Positions 41,504 through 51,184 are shown, numbered from the stretch's first letter. The stretch is 64,000 nucleotides of DNA from an uncultured Actinomycetes bacterium (GCA_903834515.1 CAILJM010000027.1:62001-126000); one strand, 5' to 3'. The notes: generated by a model from the letters alone, not told the origin. Translations and numbers: made by a program.

Positions 41504-42193
41504 ATGGCTAAAAATTCCCCAGATTCACCAGTCTCGCCAGTCTCGCCAGTCTCGCCAGTCTCCCCCGTGGTCGCGATCGACCCCCATGGCCTCACTCAGC
41601 GCCAACAGCTCATCCTCAAGGTCATCAAGGATGCCGTTGAAAAGCAAGGATTTCCGCCAAGTATGCGTGAGATCGGTGAAGCAGCCGGGCTCGCCTCGCC
41701 CGCTTCGGTCAAATACCAGCTCGAAGAGCTGACAAAGAAGGGCTATATCAAGCGGAAAGCGACGAATGCTCGCTCCCTAGAAATATCTACCCCGGAAGAT
41801 CAGATTGCTCCATCCAAGGGGAGGAATATCCCGCTTCTTGGAACGATCGCCGCCGGCGCCCCAATCCTCGCCCAACAAGAGGTAGAAGATCTCTTCACTC
41901 TCCCCGAAGAATTTGTCGGCCAAGGCGAACTCTTCATGCTGAAGGTAAAAGGCGATTCAATGATCGACCTCGCAATCTGCGATGGTGATTTTGTCGTTAT
42001 ACGGGCACAGAAGAACGCCGAGCAGGGTGAGATCGTCGCTGCAATGATAGATGGCGAAGCGACAGTAAAAACTTTCTCTAAGAAGGATGGCCATCTCTGG
42101 CTGCTGCCGGCTAATGAAAATTATGCACCCATCCCAGCTGATGAGGCCGAGATCCTAGGGAAAGTAACGGCAGTCATGCGGAGCGTACGTTAA
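41504..42193 (+). CDS. lexA: LexA repressor
   Basis: About 229 residues from ATG 41504; an ATG at 41465 lies inside the operator and is rejected. The N-terminus is unusual, with five Ser-Pro-Val triplets (residues 8-22). A winged helix (about 30-95, SMREIGEAAGLASPASV) binds DNA. The peptidase domain has cleavage site Ala117-Gly118, Ser152 (GDSMID) and Lys189 (ATVKTF). RecA-induced self-cleavage releases SOS genes. The divergent LysM gene shares the control region. Base usage around the triplet repeat indicates recent expansion. Confidence 0.97.
   Translation: MAKNSPDSPVSPVSPVSPVSPVVAIDPHGLTQRQQLILKVIKDAVEKQGFPPSMREIGEAAGLASPASVKYQLEELTKKGYIKRKATNARSLEISTPEDQIAPSKGRNIPLLGTIAAGAPILAQQEVEDLFTLPEEFVGQGELFMLKVKGDSMIDLAICDGDFVVIRAQKNAEQGEIVAAMIDGEATVKTFSKKDGHLWLLPANENYAPIPADEAEILGKVTAVMRSVR
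41525..41569 (+). repeat. Nine-base tandem repeat encoding (Ser-Pro-Val)5 in lexA
   Basis: Five nine-base units, mostly TCGCCAGTC, encode SPV repeats at residues 8-22 of LexA. The middle units are identical at DNA level, the end ones differ in third bases. It lengthens the disordered N-terminus ahead of the winged helix. Confidence 0.9.
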
Positions 42194-42253
42194 GGGAGTC
42201 GATCTCCGTTTTCGAAGCTTGGTTGAATTGGCCACATTGGTTAGATTCGCTGA

Positions 42254-42745
42254 ATGCGTAATTCGATAATTCGCAAGCTAGATCACGCAGAGTGGCAGCT
42301 CCTCCGTGATATTCGCCTGCGGGCGTTGAGTGACTCCCCAGAGCATATTGGTGGAGATTTTGCTGAAGAGAGCTCTTGGGGTGAAGAGCAGTGGTCATCT
42401 CAACTAGAGAAATTTGATTTTGTGATCGCAGAGGTCGACGGTGAATCTGCAGGCGGAATGAATATTGAGAAGTTAATTGGAGACTTCGGGGCGACTTGCT
42501 GGATTGGAAGTTGTTGGATCGATCCCCACTATCGAGGCCAAGGATTATTGAGCGAGATCTTCACTCATATTGATGAGAAGGCAGAAGAAGAGGGATGGTC
42601 GGTTCAAGGACTTGGAGTCTGGGTAGATAATTTTGTGGCGATCGCAATCTACGAAAAATTAGGTTTCGTAAAGATGGGGCCAGAAGTACCCTCTACTCGA
42701 ACACCAGATCGTCATTACCAACGGATGATTCGTCACTCGCGTTAG
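42254..42745 (+). CDS. GNAT-family N-acetyltransferase
   Basis: A 163-residue acetyltransferase. The acetyl-CoA binding motif is PHYRGQGLLSEIF, after the strand SCWID; the later VDNFVAIAIYEKLGFVKMG is the usual C-terminal signature. Conserved opening 'WQLLRDIRLRALSDSPEHIG' matches GNATs of this subgroup (RimI/PA-type). The acceptor cannot be predicted. It is 60 bases after lexA in the same direction; no SOS box lies in front of it. Confidence 0.92.
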   Translation: MRNSIIRKLDHAEWQLLRDIRLRALSDSPEHIGGDFAEESSWGEEQWSSQLEKFDFVIAEVDGESAGGMNIEKLIGDFGATCWIGSCWIDPHYRGQGLLSEIFTHIDEKAEEEGWSVQGLGVWVDNFVAIAIYEKLGFVKMGPEVPSTRTPDRHYQRMIRHSR

Positions 42746-42808
42746 GCGAAAAATCAAAAATATTTCCCCGTTATCCCTCAATCATGGCGAGATCCCTTAG
42801 GAAAGAAT

Positions 42809-43090
42809 TCAAAGAATTCCTAGAAGCTCACTCAATCTGATTGCAAGCAACGCCTGATCACCCTGAATTAAAATGCGTTTATCTCTATGCAACTCTCCGA
42901 AGACGATAACGCACTCTCGACTTCTCACATCAAATGCCTTTGCGATCTCCTTCAGTACGGCGAGATTCGCCTTGCCATTCACCGCTGGAGCTTGGACTGT
43001 GACCACAAGCCTTGGCGGTTCCCCCGCTGCTCCGCCCACTCGATTCTTGGCGGCTCCAGGGCGAACCCGAATTTCCACGCTTAACGGCAC
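42809..43090 (-). CDS. YggU/DUF167 family protein
   Basis: A 93-residue protein. RVRPGAAKNRVGG, 'VTVQAPAVNGKANLAVLKEIAKAF' and 'GELHRDKRI' are the hallmark of the small YggU/DUF167 family, of unknown function, in bacteria and archaea. Cytoplasmic; a single domain. It is convergent with the GNAT gene and divergent from the secreted nuclease gene. Confidence 0.93.
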   Translation of the reverse strand: MPLSVEIRVRPGAAKNRVGGAAGEPPRLVVTVQAPAVNGKANLAVLKEIAKAFDVRSRECVIVFGELHRDKRILIQGDQALLAIRLSELLGIL

Positions 43091-43134
43091 CTACTTATCG
43101 TAACCTTTGTCTCACTTGATGCTATCTTCGCAGC

Positions 43135-43659
43135 ATGCATGGCTGGCAGAAACCTCTCATTCGGATCTCCCTCATGCTCACTCTTCTCCTCTCTCTATGT
43201 ACCACGATGAACGCGAGCGCCGGCGCAACAGCAGAAAATATTTATCTCCCCATCCGCTCGTTGACTCCAGGTGCGATCGATTCTGCTGTCACTCAGTCAA
43301 ATATCTCCGCGACAATCTGCGTTCTTGGGTATACCAAGACTGTACGACCACCGGTCTCTTACACAACGCCACTCAAGCGTGCTCAATTGGCGGGAAGTTA
43401 TTCGCGCTATAACGATCTCATGACCAAGGATTTTGAAGAAGATCACTTGATTCCACTTGAGCTAGGCGGTGCACCAAAAAACCCTAAGAATCTCTGGCCA
43501 GAACCGTGGAATGGAAGCGCTGGAGCCCGCATGAAAGATCGATTAGAAAATAAATTACATCTGCTCGTTTGTTCAAAGCAATTATCACTTGCGACGGCAC
43601 AGCGCGCGATTTCTGTAAATTGGCTAAGCGCCTATTCGAAGTACGTTCTCAACAACTGA
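43135..43659 (+). CDS. Secreted HNH-like nuclease
   Basis: A 174-residue protein with a signal peptide (cleavage after TMNASAG, near residue 30). The motif EEDHLIPLELGG, with His104 and the following PKNPKNLWPEP (Asn119), is an HNH-type beta-beta-alpha metal core as in small endonucleases. Two cysteines (Cys62, Cys146) can form a disulphide. Secretion suggests a nutritional nuclease or toxin-like function; no immunity gene is evident. It has its own start between DUF167 and an orphan LuxR-type regulator. Confidence 0.8.
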   Translation: MHGWQKPLIRISLMLTLLLSLCTTMNASAGATAENIYLPIRSLTPGAIDSAVTQSNISATICVLGYTKTVRPPVSYTTPLKRAQLAGSYSRYNDLMTKDFEEDHLIPLELGGAPKNPKNLWPEPWNGSAGARMKDRLENKLHLLVCSKQLSLATAQRAISVNWLSAYSKYVLNN

Positions 43660-43772
43660 TTCTTCTCACCGTTTCAACACCGTTACATCACTGAAATTAG
43701 GGATTTCCCTGCACTTTTCTCCGAGAGATCTTTTACTGCGACAAAGCCACTTATCATCGTTAGCGTTGGTAA

Positions 43773-44438
43773 GTGAAGAGCGTGACTTTGAATTCGAGCG
43801 AGAGATTCACTCTCAACGCGTACGGTTTTGACTCGATTCAGCAGATTGGCATTAAAGAGTCGCTCCGAGGAAATGGCATCTCAGCAGAAATATCCTTCCT
43901 CGATCAAGAGTCGATGAAGCGGCCACATGAAAATTTTCCCGAAGTCGATGCGAATATTTACCTTCTGACCCCTCGTAACTTTGCAACGGTGGTTCGCCAC
44001 ATCAAAGCGCAACCTCGGCTCGAATCAGAGTCCACGCTCTTCATCGTCACGGATGTGCCGAGTTTGTCATTGCTTGGAATAGAACAAAAATCTCTCCCAT
44101 CAAAAACGATCTACCTCTCTCTTGCAGAGTTCGGGGATCTGCTTAGAGGCAGCGGGGAGCAACTTTTTCGCTCGGGTGAAACAAAACAGGCCAGACCGAT
44201 CGAACGATTCTTTGAGACCGCAAAACTATCCAGGTCGCAAGTGAGGCTTCTCTTGCTCATTGCTCACGGAGATACCAATGCCGAAATCGCTCGCGAGATG
44301 GTCCTCACTGAAAAGGGCGTTGAATCTGCTATTAAACGTCTCGCAATCAAATTGGAGTGCGTGCGAACTGGCGAGAAACCACAGAATCTTCGGATCCTCC
44401 TCGGTCGCCGATACGCGCAACTACTTGGAGTCCTGTAA
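43773..44438 (+). CDS. Orphan LuxR-type regulator with a degenerate N-terminal domain
   Basis: A 221-residue protein. The C-terminal residues about 152-195 form a LuxR/NarL helix-turn-helix (SRSQVRLLLLIAHGDTNAEI, then TEKGVESAIKRLAIKL). The N-terminal 130 residues have alternating strands and helices like a receiver domain (NIYLLTPRNF, LFIVTDV) but the usual phospho-Asp and acidic pocket are not recognisable. No sensor kinase lies nearby. The start is GTG 43773. Target genes are unknown; it may respond to a ligand or act constitutively. Confidence 0.8.
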   Translation: MKSVTLNSSERFTLNAYGFDSIQQIGIKESLRGNGISAEISFLDQESMKRPHENFPEVDANIYLLTPRNFATVVRHIKAQPRLESESTLFIVTDVPSLSLLGIEQKSLPSKTIYLSLAEFGDLLRGSGEQLFRSGETKQARPIERFFETAKLSRSQVRLLLLIAHGDTNAEIAREMVLTEKGVESAIKRLAIKLECVRTGEKPQNLRILLGRRYAQLLGVL

Positions 44439-44591
44439 GAGAAGGTCCGTTCCCAGCATTTTTTCGGTTACCTAAGAGCAGTTATTAAGTGGGAGTTTGG
44501 GATCCGTTCAGGTTGACCCTGTTATCTACATCCATGAGTTCAGGCAGAGAGTCTGACTCTGAGATCGCGGAGCTAGAGATAGGAGTTCGAA

Positions 44592-44780
44592 ATGGTTGCA
44601 ATTCTCGTGCTTTTCCCACTTCTTATGATCGGGACACTGATCTATGTCGGCTTAGCCACTCATGATGAGAGCGCCGTGGAATCAAACGGTGCAGGACAGA
44701 CTGGCTGCGTCTCCTGCGAAAGTCAGCCTTCTCGCGTCAGCGCTTTACCTTCCGAGAAGGTCGAGCTACTCGCCGCTTAA
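44592..44780 (+). CDS. Small membrane protein, unknown function
   Basis: A 62-residue protein with one membrane helix (about 3-23, AILVLFPLLMIGTLIYVGLA) and a hydrophilic tail carrying CVSC. An AGGAG Shine-Dalgarno sequence lies 6 bases before ATG 44592, which supports real translation. It follows the LuxR-type regulator by 153 bases, with no other recognisable gene in that gap, and converges with prmC. Not recognised as any known family. Confidence 0.6.
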   Translation: MVAILVLFPLLMIGTLIYVGLATHDESAVESNGAGQTGCVSCESQPSRVSALPSEKVELLAA

Positions 44781-44837
44781 AGCGGCAATTCTTGGGAGTC
44801 GGAGGTTGAGGGGCCAAAGACTCCCCCGGATTTATCC

Positions 44838-45689
44838 TTACTTACGGAAGGCTGTTGTGAATCGGGGGCGTTCATTAAGGTCTTTATGAAGAGCAATCCC
44901 CTCGAAACTCTCGGCCAATTCTGCTGCCATCGCTGGACCTTGAATCTCATTATGTTCACATGCAAAGAGCCCACCAGGTTTAAGTAATCTTGCGGCCGCT
45001 TCGATAAATTGACGAGGAATCGCCATGCCATCAGGTGACCCACCGAAAAGTGCAACTGCTGGCTCAAAGGTGAGTTCTATCGGAAGGGTCTGACTCGTAG
45101 GAACATATGGCGGGTTAGCTACAACCACATCGCACTTGACGCCCTCGAGCACATCCATGGCGGACCCGTGGACGACACGAATCGGCAGATCCGCCTTTTC
45201 AATATTCTGTCGGAGCCACTTTATGGCAGCTCCGTCCTGCTCTACTGCAATAACATTTATATCTCTCTTCGTTAAAGTCTCACTTGCGAGAGAAATCGCA
45301 ATCGCACCGCTGCCAGACCCAAGATCGACAACACTGATTGGCTCCGAGAATCGATTGAGCTGATGTAATACTTCATCAACAAGAAGTTCAGTCTCAGGAC
45401 GAGGAATTAAAACGCCTTCACCTACATCGAGAGTCAAATATCGAAATGGCGCCTCTCCAATGATGTATTGGGTGGGTCTGCCAGTAAGACGCTCGTCAAG
45501 AAGTTCGTTGAAATGTTCTGTAATACGAAGCAACTCCGTCTCGTCGACTTCGACTCTCTTTGAGTGAAGTTCCATTCGCGTGATTCCAAGTATGTGCGAC
45601 AACAGAAGCTCGGCATCAACTTCGGCGATCTGTTTCTGCGCCAGTCGCGCCTTTCCCGATTTGAGTACGGCGCGAATCTCATCCGCCAT
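44838..45689 (-). CDS. prmC: Peptide chain release factor N5-glutamine methyltransferase
   Basis: A 283-residue methyltransferase that methylates the GGQ glutamine of release factors. The N-terminal helical domain is followed by an AdoMet fold (DLGSGSGAIAISLA) and the substrate motif NPPYVP. It directly follows prfA; the start codon shares one base with the prfA stop (TAATG). Its substrate is encoded next to it, as in most bacteria. Confidence 0.96.
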   Translation of the reverse strand: MADEIRAVLKSGKARLAQKQIAEVDAELLLSHILGITRMELHSKRVEVDETELLRITEHFNELLDERLTGRPTQYIIGEAPFRYLTLDVGEGVLIPRPETELLVDEVLHQLNRFSEPISVVDLGSGSGAIAISLASETLTKRDINVIAVEQDGAAIKWLRQNIEKADLPIRVVHGSAMDVLEGVKCDVVVANPPYVPTSQTLPIELTFEPAVALFGGSPDGMAIPRQFIEAAARLLKPGGLFACEHNEIQGPAMAAELAESFEGIALHKDLNERPRFTTAFRK

Positions 45690-46780
45690 TACTTTCCAGA
45701 CTCCCCCGCGCTTGCCAATCGTTCAGCTTTATCAGCTTCCAACAGGGCTTCGATAACTGGGTCGAGCTCACCGTTGAGAACTGCATCCAAGTTTGATGCT
45801 TTGAAGTTGACGCGGTGATCAGAGAGTCGGTTCTCGGGGAAGTTATACGTACGAATTCGCTCTGAGCGGTCGACCGATTTCACTTGGGATTTGCGAGCCG
45901 CCATGGCTTCGGCATCTGCTTGCTCTTGTGCATGTGCCAACAATCTGGCGCGAAGAATTCGAAGGGCTGACTCCTTATTCTGAAGTTGAGACTTTTCATT
46001 CTGGCAAGAGACGACAACACCCGTAGGAATATGTGTAATTCGCACTGCAGAGTCGGTTGTATTCACCGATTGTCCGCCAGGACCGGATGAGCGGTAAACA
46101 TCGATTCGAAGATCTTGCTGGCGAATTTCAACATCAACCTCATCAGCTTCTGCAAGAATTAATACTCCGGCAGCTGATGTATGGATACGTCCTTGTGACT
46201 CGGTTTCAGGCACTCGCTGAACACGATGCACGCCACCCTCGAATTTCAATTTTGCATAAGGCGATTGACCGGGCTCAGCAACGCCTTTGGATTTAACCGC
46301 CATTGAGATCTCTTTGTAGCCGCCCATCTCAGATTCAGCATAATCAATAATTTCAGTCTTCCAATTGTGCTTCTCTGCATAGCGCTGATACATGCGCAGT
46401 AAGTCTCCTGCGAAGAGTGCGGATTCGTCGCCACCTACGCCTGCCTTAATTTCAAGAATCACATCTCGATCATCATTTGGATCTCGTGGGAGAAGAAGTT
46501 CTTCCATCTTCTCGCCAGCTGCCTCTAGCGTCGCTTGGAGCGCGGGTAATTCTTCAGCGAATGCTGGATCAATCTCAGCAAGTTCCTTCGCTGCAGCAAG
46601 GTCATCCTCTGCTGCCTTGTATGCACGGTATCCACCGATAACTGGACCGAGTTGGGCATATCGCTTTCCAAGTTGTCGAGCCTTGCCCTGGTCTGAGTGG
46701 ATCCCTGGATCAGCGAGATCTTTCTCGAGTTGCTCGTACTCAGCGAGAAGTGTTGGGATCGTTCCAAAACGTTCAGACAC
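45689..46780 (-). CDS. prfA: Peptide chain release factor 1
   Basis: A 363-residue release factor that ends translation at UAA and UAG. The PET tripeptide in [13 protein letters not shown] stands for the PxT stop-codon reader of RF1, and GGQ in [14 protein letters not shown] is the peptidyl-hydrolysis loop. Full length. It is coupled to prmC downstream, while rpmE lies upstream after a hairpin terminator. Confidence 0.98.
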   Translation of the reverse strand: MSERFGTIPTLLAEYEQLEKDLADPGIHSDQGKARQLGKRYAQLGPVIGGYRAYKAAEDDLAAAKELAEIDPAFAEELPALQATLEAAGEKMEELLLPRDPNDDRDVILEIKAGVGGDESALFAGDLLRMYQRYAEKHNWKTEIIDYAESEMGGYKEISMAVKSKGVAEPGQSPYAKLKFEGGVHRVQRVPETESQGRIHTSAAGVLILAEADEVDVEIRQQDLRIDVYRSSGPGGQSVNTTDSAVRITHIPTGVVVSCQNEKSQLQNKESALRILRARLLAHAQEQADAEAMAARKSQVKSVDRSERIRTYNFPENRLSDHRVNFKASNLDAVLNGELDPVIEALLEADKAERLASAGESGK

Positions 46781-46832
46781 TCTTCGCTCCTACACTCATT
46801 TAACACTCATTTAATTTGGATTAGAGAAATAA

Positions 46833-46876
46833 AAAAGACCCCACGCACCACTAATGGGTGCGATCTGGGGTCTTTT
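46833..46876. terminator. Intrinsic terminator between rpmE and prfA
   Basis: AAAAGACCCCA is answered by TGGGGTCTTTT, with a second inner pairing of CGCACC and GGTGCG and a short loop between. A- and T-tracts flank both sides, so it can work in either direction; it ends the rpmE message. Confidence 0.85.
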
Positions 46877-46883
46877 AAGAAAG

Positions 46884-47090
46884 CTACTTCTTGCCGAAAC
46901 GCTTTTCGAAGGCAGCAACACGGCCACCAGTATCGAGGATGCGCTGCTTGCCCGTATAGAAGGGATGGCAGACTGAACAAACTTCAACGTAGATAGAACC
47001 AGTCGACTTAGTCGACTTCGTGGTGAAAACCTCACCGCAACCGCACGTAACGGTTGTCTCGATATATTCTGGATGGATCTCTGGCTTCAT
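46884..47090 (-). CDS. rpmE: 50S ribosomal protein L31, zinc-binding type
   Basis: A 68-residue ribosomal protein. Cysteines 16, 18, 38 and 41 bind zinc (TCGCGE, CSVCHPF), so it is the zinc-containing (C+) form, with [19 protein letters not shown] closing the domain. Under zinc shortage a C-minus paralogue may replace it, but none is seen here. It is between rho and prfA as in other actinobacteria, followed by a terminator. Confidence 0.97.
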   Translation of the reverse strand: MKPEIHPEYIETTVTCGCGEVFTTKSTKSTGSIYVEVCSVCHPFYTGKQRILDTGGRVAAFEKRFGKK

Positions 47091-47281
47091 AGTTAATCCT
47101 TTATATGGAAGTGGCTGGGTCCGTCATCCGCTCTTTGAAGCAAGAATCTGGTGAACCAGTGGCTGTGGGTGGTTATTGGAACTGCAAGCCCCAAGGGTAC
47201 TAAAACTCGAGGCTTTCACAAAAAATGAGCGTAAAGCCGGGAAGAAAAGAAGGGCAAGTAGCTACTAGTGGCTACTTACTA

Positions 47282-48970
47282 CTACTTAGCATCCCCATCA
47301 GCGGTCGTTTTCTGGATCTGCATCAAGAATTCGACATTCGACTTCGTGCCCTTCATCTTGTCAAGAAGGAGTTCCAGAGCCTGCTGGCTATCTAGCGCAT
47401 GCAAGACTCGACGGAGCTTCCAGACGATATTGAGCTCCTCGGTGCCCATAAGAATCTCTTCCTTACGGGTACCAGATGCATCGACATCGACGGCTGGGAA
47501 GATGCGCTTATCGGCAAATTTGCGATCGAGTTTGAGCTCCATGTTTCCGGTGCCCTTAAACTCTTCGAAAATCACCTCATCCATCTTCGAGCCAGTCTCT
47601 ACGAGCGCTGTTGCCAAGATAGTGAGCGAGCCACCATTTTCGATATTACGTGCTGCTCCAAAGAATTTCTTTGGTGGATAGAGCGCTGCTGAGTCAACAC
47701 CGCCGGAAAGGATTCGGCCAGATGCCGGTGCTGCAATGTTGTAGGCACGACCCAATCGGGTAATCGAGTCAAGGAGTACGACGACATCGTGCCCAAGTTC
47801 AACTAAGCGCTTTGCTCGCTCAATCGCAAGTTCAGCTACAGATGTGTGATCGTCGGCAGGGCGATCGAAGGTTGATGCGATAACTTCGCCCTTTACGCTC
47901 CGCTGCATATCAGTTACTTCTTCTGGGCGTTCGTCTACAAGGACGACCATGAGATGGCACTCTGGATTATTTGTGGTAATCGCATTAGCAATGGCTTGAA
48001 GCACCATGGTCTTTCCAGCCTTCGGAGGCGAAACGATCAAGCCACGCTGGCCCTTACCAATAGGTGCGATTAAATCGATGACACGCGTCGTCAATATATT
48101 CGGCTCAGTCTCAAGTCGAAGTCTTTCCTGCGGATAAAGCGGAACCAATTTTGCGAAGTCGACGCGATTACGTGACTCCTCTGGATCGCTGCCATTGACT
48201 GAATCTAGTTTCACGAGCGCATTGAACTTCTCTTTACGCTCCCCCTCGCGAGGTTGACGTACCTGGCCCGTAATAACGTCACCTTTACGAAGTCCGTAGC
48301 GACGAACTTGTTGGAGTGAGACGTAGACATCGTTTGGTCCGGCAAGATATCCAGTGGTACGGATAAATGCATAAGAATCCAAGATATCGAGCAAACCAGC
48401 TACTGGAAGCAGAACATCATCCTCAGTTATCTGAATATCGCGCTCTCCGCGCTCTGGACGATCACCGCGGTCACGGAAACGATTCCGGTCACGGCCTCTG
48501 CCACGATCATTGCGATCGCTACGGTCATTGCGGTCATTGCGATCGTTTCTGTCGCCACGATCATTCCGGTCGCCACGATCATTTCGGTCGCGACGATCGC
48601 TCCCGCGATCATCCTCTTTCGAACGAGTTGGAGTTGACTCCTTTTCGTCGTCAGAGCCATCTGCCTCATCGGAGTCATCTTGTGAATCTTCCGAACGGCT
48701 CTTTGTCGAGCTCGAAGAATTCTTCTTATTGCGCGCCTCTTGGCGAGCCAAACGCTTCTCTTCGCGTTCTTGCTTTGCAGCTTCGCGATTTGCTGCCTGC
48801 AGATCTGCAATCCCTTGAACGAGATCGCCCTTACTCAATTTTGTCGCGCCTTCAATACCCAATTGGCCAGCAACTTTTTTAAGTTCTGTCAGGGTCATGG
48901 CGGATAGTTCACCGGAGTCCTTCTTTGCTTTCGCGGACTTCACGGTGCTATCTGTATCTTTTAGAGACAT
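47282..48970 (-). CDS. rho: Transcription termination factor Rho
   Basis: A 562-residue RNA-dependent ATPase. Rho_N lies at about 24-60. Residues about 85-180 hold an actinobacterial insertion, first Ser/Asp/Glu-rich and then a run of Arg-Asn-Asp and Arg-Gly-Asp repeats (124-176). The cold-shock-like RNA binding domain follows ([14 protein letters not shown]...), then the ATPase with Walker A PPKAGKT (315-322) and Walker [20 protein letters not shown] precedes ATG 48970. The repeat insert is likely disordered and RNA-binding. Confidence 0.97.
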   Translation of the reverse strand: MSLKDTDSTVKSAKAKKDSGELSAMTLTELKKVAGQLGIEGATKLSKGDLVQGIADLQAANREAAKQEREEKRLARQEARNKKNSSSSTKSRSEDSQDDSDEADGSDDEKESTPTRSKEDDRGSDRRDRNDRGDRNDRGDRNDRNDRNDRSDRNDRGRGRDRNRFRDRGDRPERGERDIQITEDDVLLPVAGLLDILDSYAFIRTTGYLAGPNDVYVSLQQVRRYGLRKGDVITGQVRQPREGERKEKFNALVKLDSVNGSDPEESRNRVDFAKLVPLYPQERLRLETEPNILTTRVIDLIAPIGKGQRGLIVSPPKAGKTMVLQAIANAITTNNPECHLMVVLVDERPEEVTDMQRSVKGEVIASTFDRPADDHTSVAELAIERAKRLVELGHDVVVLLDSITRLGRAYNIAAPASGRILSGGVDSAALYPPKKFFGAARNIENGGSLTILATALVETGSKMDEVIFEEFKGTGNMELKLDRKFADKRIFPAVDVDASGTRKEEILMGTEELNIVWKLRRVLHALDSQQALELLLDKMKGTKSNVEFLMQIQKTTADGDAK

Positions 48971-49172
48971 GCTTTCCTTAATGTGATTGTTTAGGCAAAA
49001 CAGAGAAATATTCTCTAGTTCTTTCCGTAATTATTTTTATTATGTGAGTGATTGAAGCTTGTGGATCTTCTCAAACTTTGTCTCAAGCGCTCTTCGCCTC
49101 AGGTGTTTCCGGCGGACTTTAAGACTTTCCGAACACTGAAAAGATAGCACAATGCCATCCCTTAGCCCAAAA

Positions 49173-50093
49173 TTACGCCTGAAGGTAACCCTTGCGGCTA
49201 ATCTCCAGCGGCATCGATACAAACTCCTCGCCGGCCGCCCGGGTCATCTCTTCTAGCTCGATCTCTGAGGAGGTATGAAGGACTAAGACTGTCGGTCCTG
49301 CACCAGAGACGAGCGCGGCGACCCCCGCAGCTCTCAAGCGATCGACAAGCTCAAGACTTTTTGGCATGGCACTCGCCCGATATTGCTGATGAATCTCATC
49401 ATGAGTGGCGGTAAATAAAAGATCTGGTCTATGAGAAAGTGCGTGAACAAGCAAGGCAGCCTTTCCGGCATTCGCCGCGGCCGCAGAATGCGGAACACTC
49501 TCGGGGAGAATCTTCCGCGCCTTAGACGTTGCCAGAGTTGAAGAAGGGATAAATGCAAGAGCTTTAATTGTCTCGTGTACCGGAATGTTGACAGCCTTAC
49601 CGACGCCGTTTTCTAGCCATGCAATCGTCGCGCCGCCAAGTACCGCAGCTGCAACATTGTCTGGGTGTCCCTCAAGTTCGGTTGCAAGCGCGACCATATC
49701 TTCATCACTGAGCAGCGCTTCTCCACCATGAACCAGTGAGCGAGCGAGTGCAAGTCCACCAACGATTGCCGAAGAACTTGATCCAAGGCCGCGGCCATGA
49801 GGCGTGACATTGAGCGCTCGCAAAGCGATTCCGCGGGGCTTTTGACCCATATGTTCAAAACCGCGAAGCATCGATTTAATAACGAGATGGTTTTTATCCT
49901 TCTTGAGCTCTGAAGCGCCTTCACCAGAAAGATCGACATCAAAAATCGGATCATCAAGCACTTGTGCCGCGTACCTGTCGCGCATCTCTAAAGCGAGTCC
50001 AAGGCAATCGAAACCTGGGCCGAGATTTGCCGATGTAGCAGGAACACTCACTTGAGCGAGCGTCGCCTTAAAAGTTAAGCGATTGATTGCCAT
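49173..50093 (-). CDS. thrB: Homoserine kinase
   Basis: A 306-residue GHMP kinase making O-phosphohomoserine. PATSANLGPGFDCLG near the N-terminus and the nucleotide loop HGRGLGSSSSA are typical; GAGPTVLVL is the third GHMP motif. It starts two bases after the thrC stop, in the order hom-thrC-thrB, so all three are cotranscribed for threonine synthesis. Confidence 0.97.
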   Translation of the reverse strand: MAINRLTFKATLAQVSVPATSANLGPGFDCLGLALEMRDRYAAQVLDDPIFDVDLSGEGASELKKDKNHLVIKSMLRGFEHMGQKPRGIALRALNVTPHGRGLGSSSSAIVGGLALARSLVHGGEALLSDEDMVALATELEGHPDNVAAAVLGGATIAWLENGVGKAVNIPVHETIKALAFIPSSTLATSKARKILPESVPHSAAAANAGKAALLVHALSHRPDLLFTATHDEIHQQYRASAMPKSLELVDRLRAAGVAALVSGAGPTVLVLHTSSEIELEEMTRAAGEEFVSMPLEISRKGYLQA

Positions 50094-50095
50094 GA

Positions 50096-51184
50096 TTAAA
50101 GACCCATTGCTTGCGCAGCGGCTTTTACATCGACTGGAACAATTACCGGAGGCTTTGCGTGATCCAAAATATGACCAACATCCTTGAGGCCATTTCCTGT
50201 AACGGTGATGACAATCTTCTTCCCCTTAGGGAGCTTTCCTTCGCGCTGCTTCTTGAAGAGGCCGGCGATGCCTGCTGCCGAAGAGGGTTCGACGAAGACT
50301 CCTTCTTTCGCTGCGACGAGACGATATGCCGTCAAAATCTCTTCATCCGTCACTGAATCAATAACTCCACCTGATGAATCCCGAGCATCGATTGCCTGCT
50401 CCCAGGATGCTGGATTTCCGATGCGAATTGCAGTTGCTAGCGTTTCAGGATTTTCAACGGGGTGACCCAATACGAGAGGCGCAGCCCCAGCCGCTTGGAA
50501 TCCCCACATCTGTGGCAATTGTTTGGAGATTTTCTCAGAGTAATACTCTTTATATCCCTTCCAATATGCCGTGATATTTCCTGCATTTCCTACTGGCAGG
50601 ACATGAAGATCCGGCGCATCACCAAGGAGATCGACAACTTCAAAGGCTGCGGTTTTTTGACCCTCGATGCGATACGGATTCACAGAATTAACGAGAGCAA
50701 CTGGATACTCTTGAGAGAGTTCTCGAGCTAGTCGCAAGCAATCATCGAAATTTCCATCTACCTGAATGAGACGAGAACCATGCGCGATCGCTTGGGCTAA
50801 CTTGCCCATCGCAATCTTTCCTTGCGGAATGAGAACGACTGGAATCATGCCGGCCTTCGTCGCATATGCCGCTGCTGATGCAGAGGTATTTCCGGTGGAT
50901 GCACAAATAACTGCTTGAGCGCCATCTTCCGCCGCTTTGGAGATCGCCATTGTCATGCCGCGATCCTTAAAGGAACCCGTTGGATTGGCACCTTCTACTT
51001 TTAGCCATATTTCATTATCAAGCATCTCGGAAAGTACACATGCGGCCACTAGCGGAGTTCCGCCCTCGCGCAGTGAAACAACCGGAGTTTTCGCCGAGAC
51101 CGGAAGCCGAGTGCGATACTCATCGATGACGCCAAGCCACTGATGCGCGCCGTGATCCTTCGTACGTGAGCCGAAGATTCCCAT
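50096..51184 (-). CDS. thrC: Threonine synthase
   Basis: A 362-residue PLP enzyme converting phosphohomoserine to threonine. Lys73 in GSFKDRGM binds PLP, and the phosphate loop is [11 protein letters not shown]. The actinobacterial short form lacks an N-terminal extension. Its start overlaps the hom stop by one base (TAATG). Confidence 0.97.
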   Translation of the reverse strand: MGIFGSRTKDHGAHQWLGVIDEYRTRLPVSAKTPVVSLREGGTPLVAACVLSEMLDNEIWLKVEGANPTGSFKDRGMTMAISKAAEDGAQAVICASTGNTSASAAAYATKAGMIPVVLIPQGKIAMGKLAQAIAHGSRLIQVDGNFDDCLRLARELSQEYPVALVNSVNPYRIEGQKTAAFEVVDLLGDAPDLHVLPVGNAGNITAYWKGYKEYYSEKISKQLPQMWGFQAAGAAPLVLGHPVENPETLATAIRIGNPASWEQAIDARDSSGGVIDSVTDEEILTAYRLVAAKEGVFVEPSSAAGIAGLFKKQREGKLPKGKKIVITVTGNGLKDVGHILDHAKPPVIVPVDVKAAAQAMGL

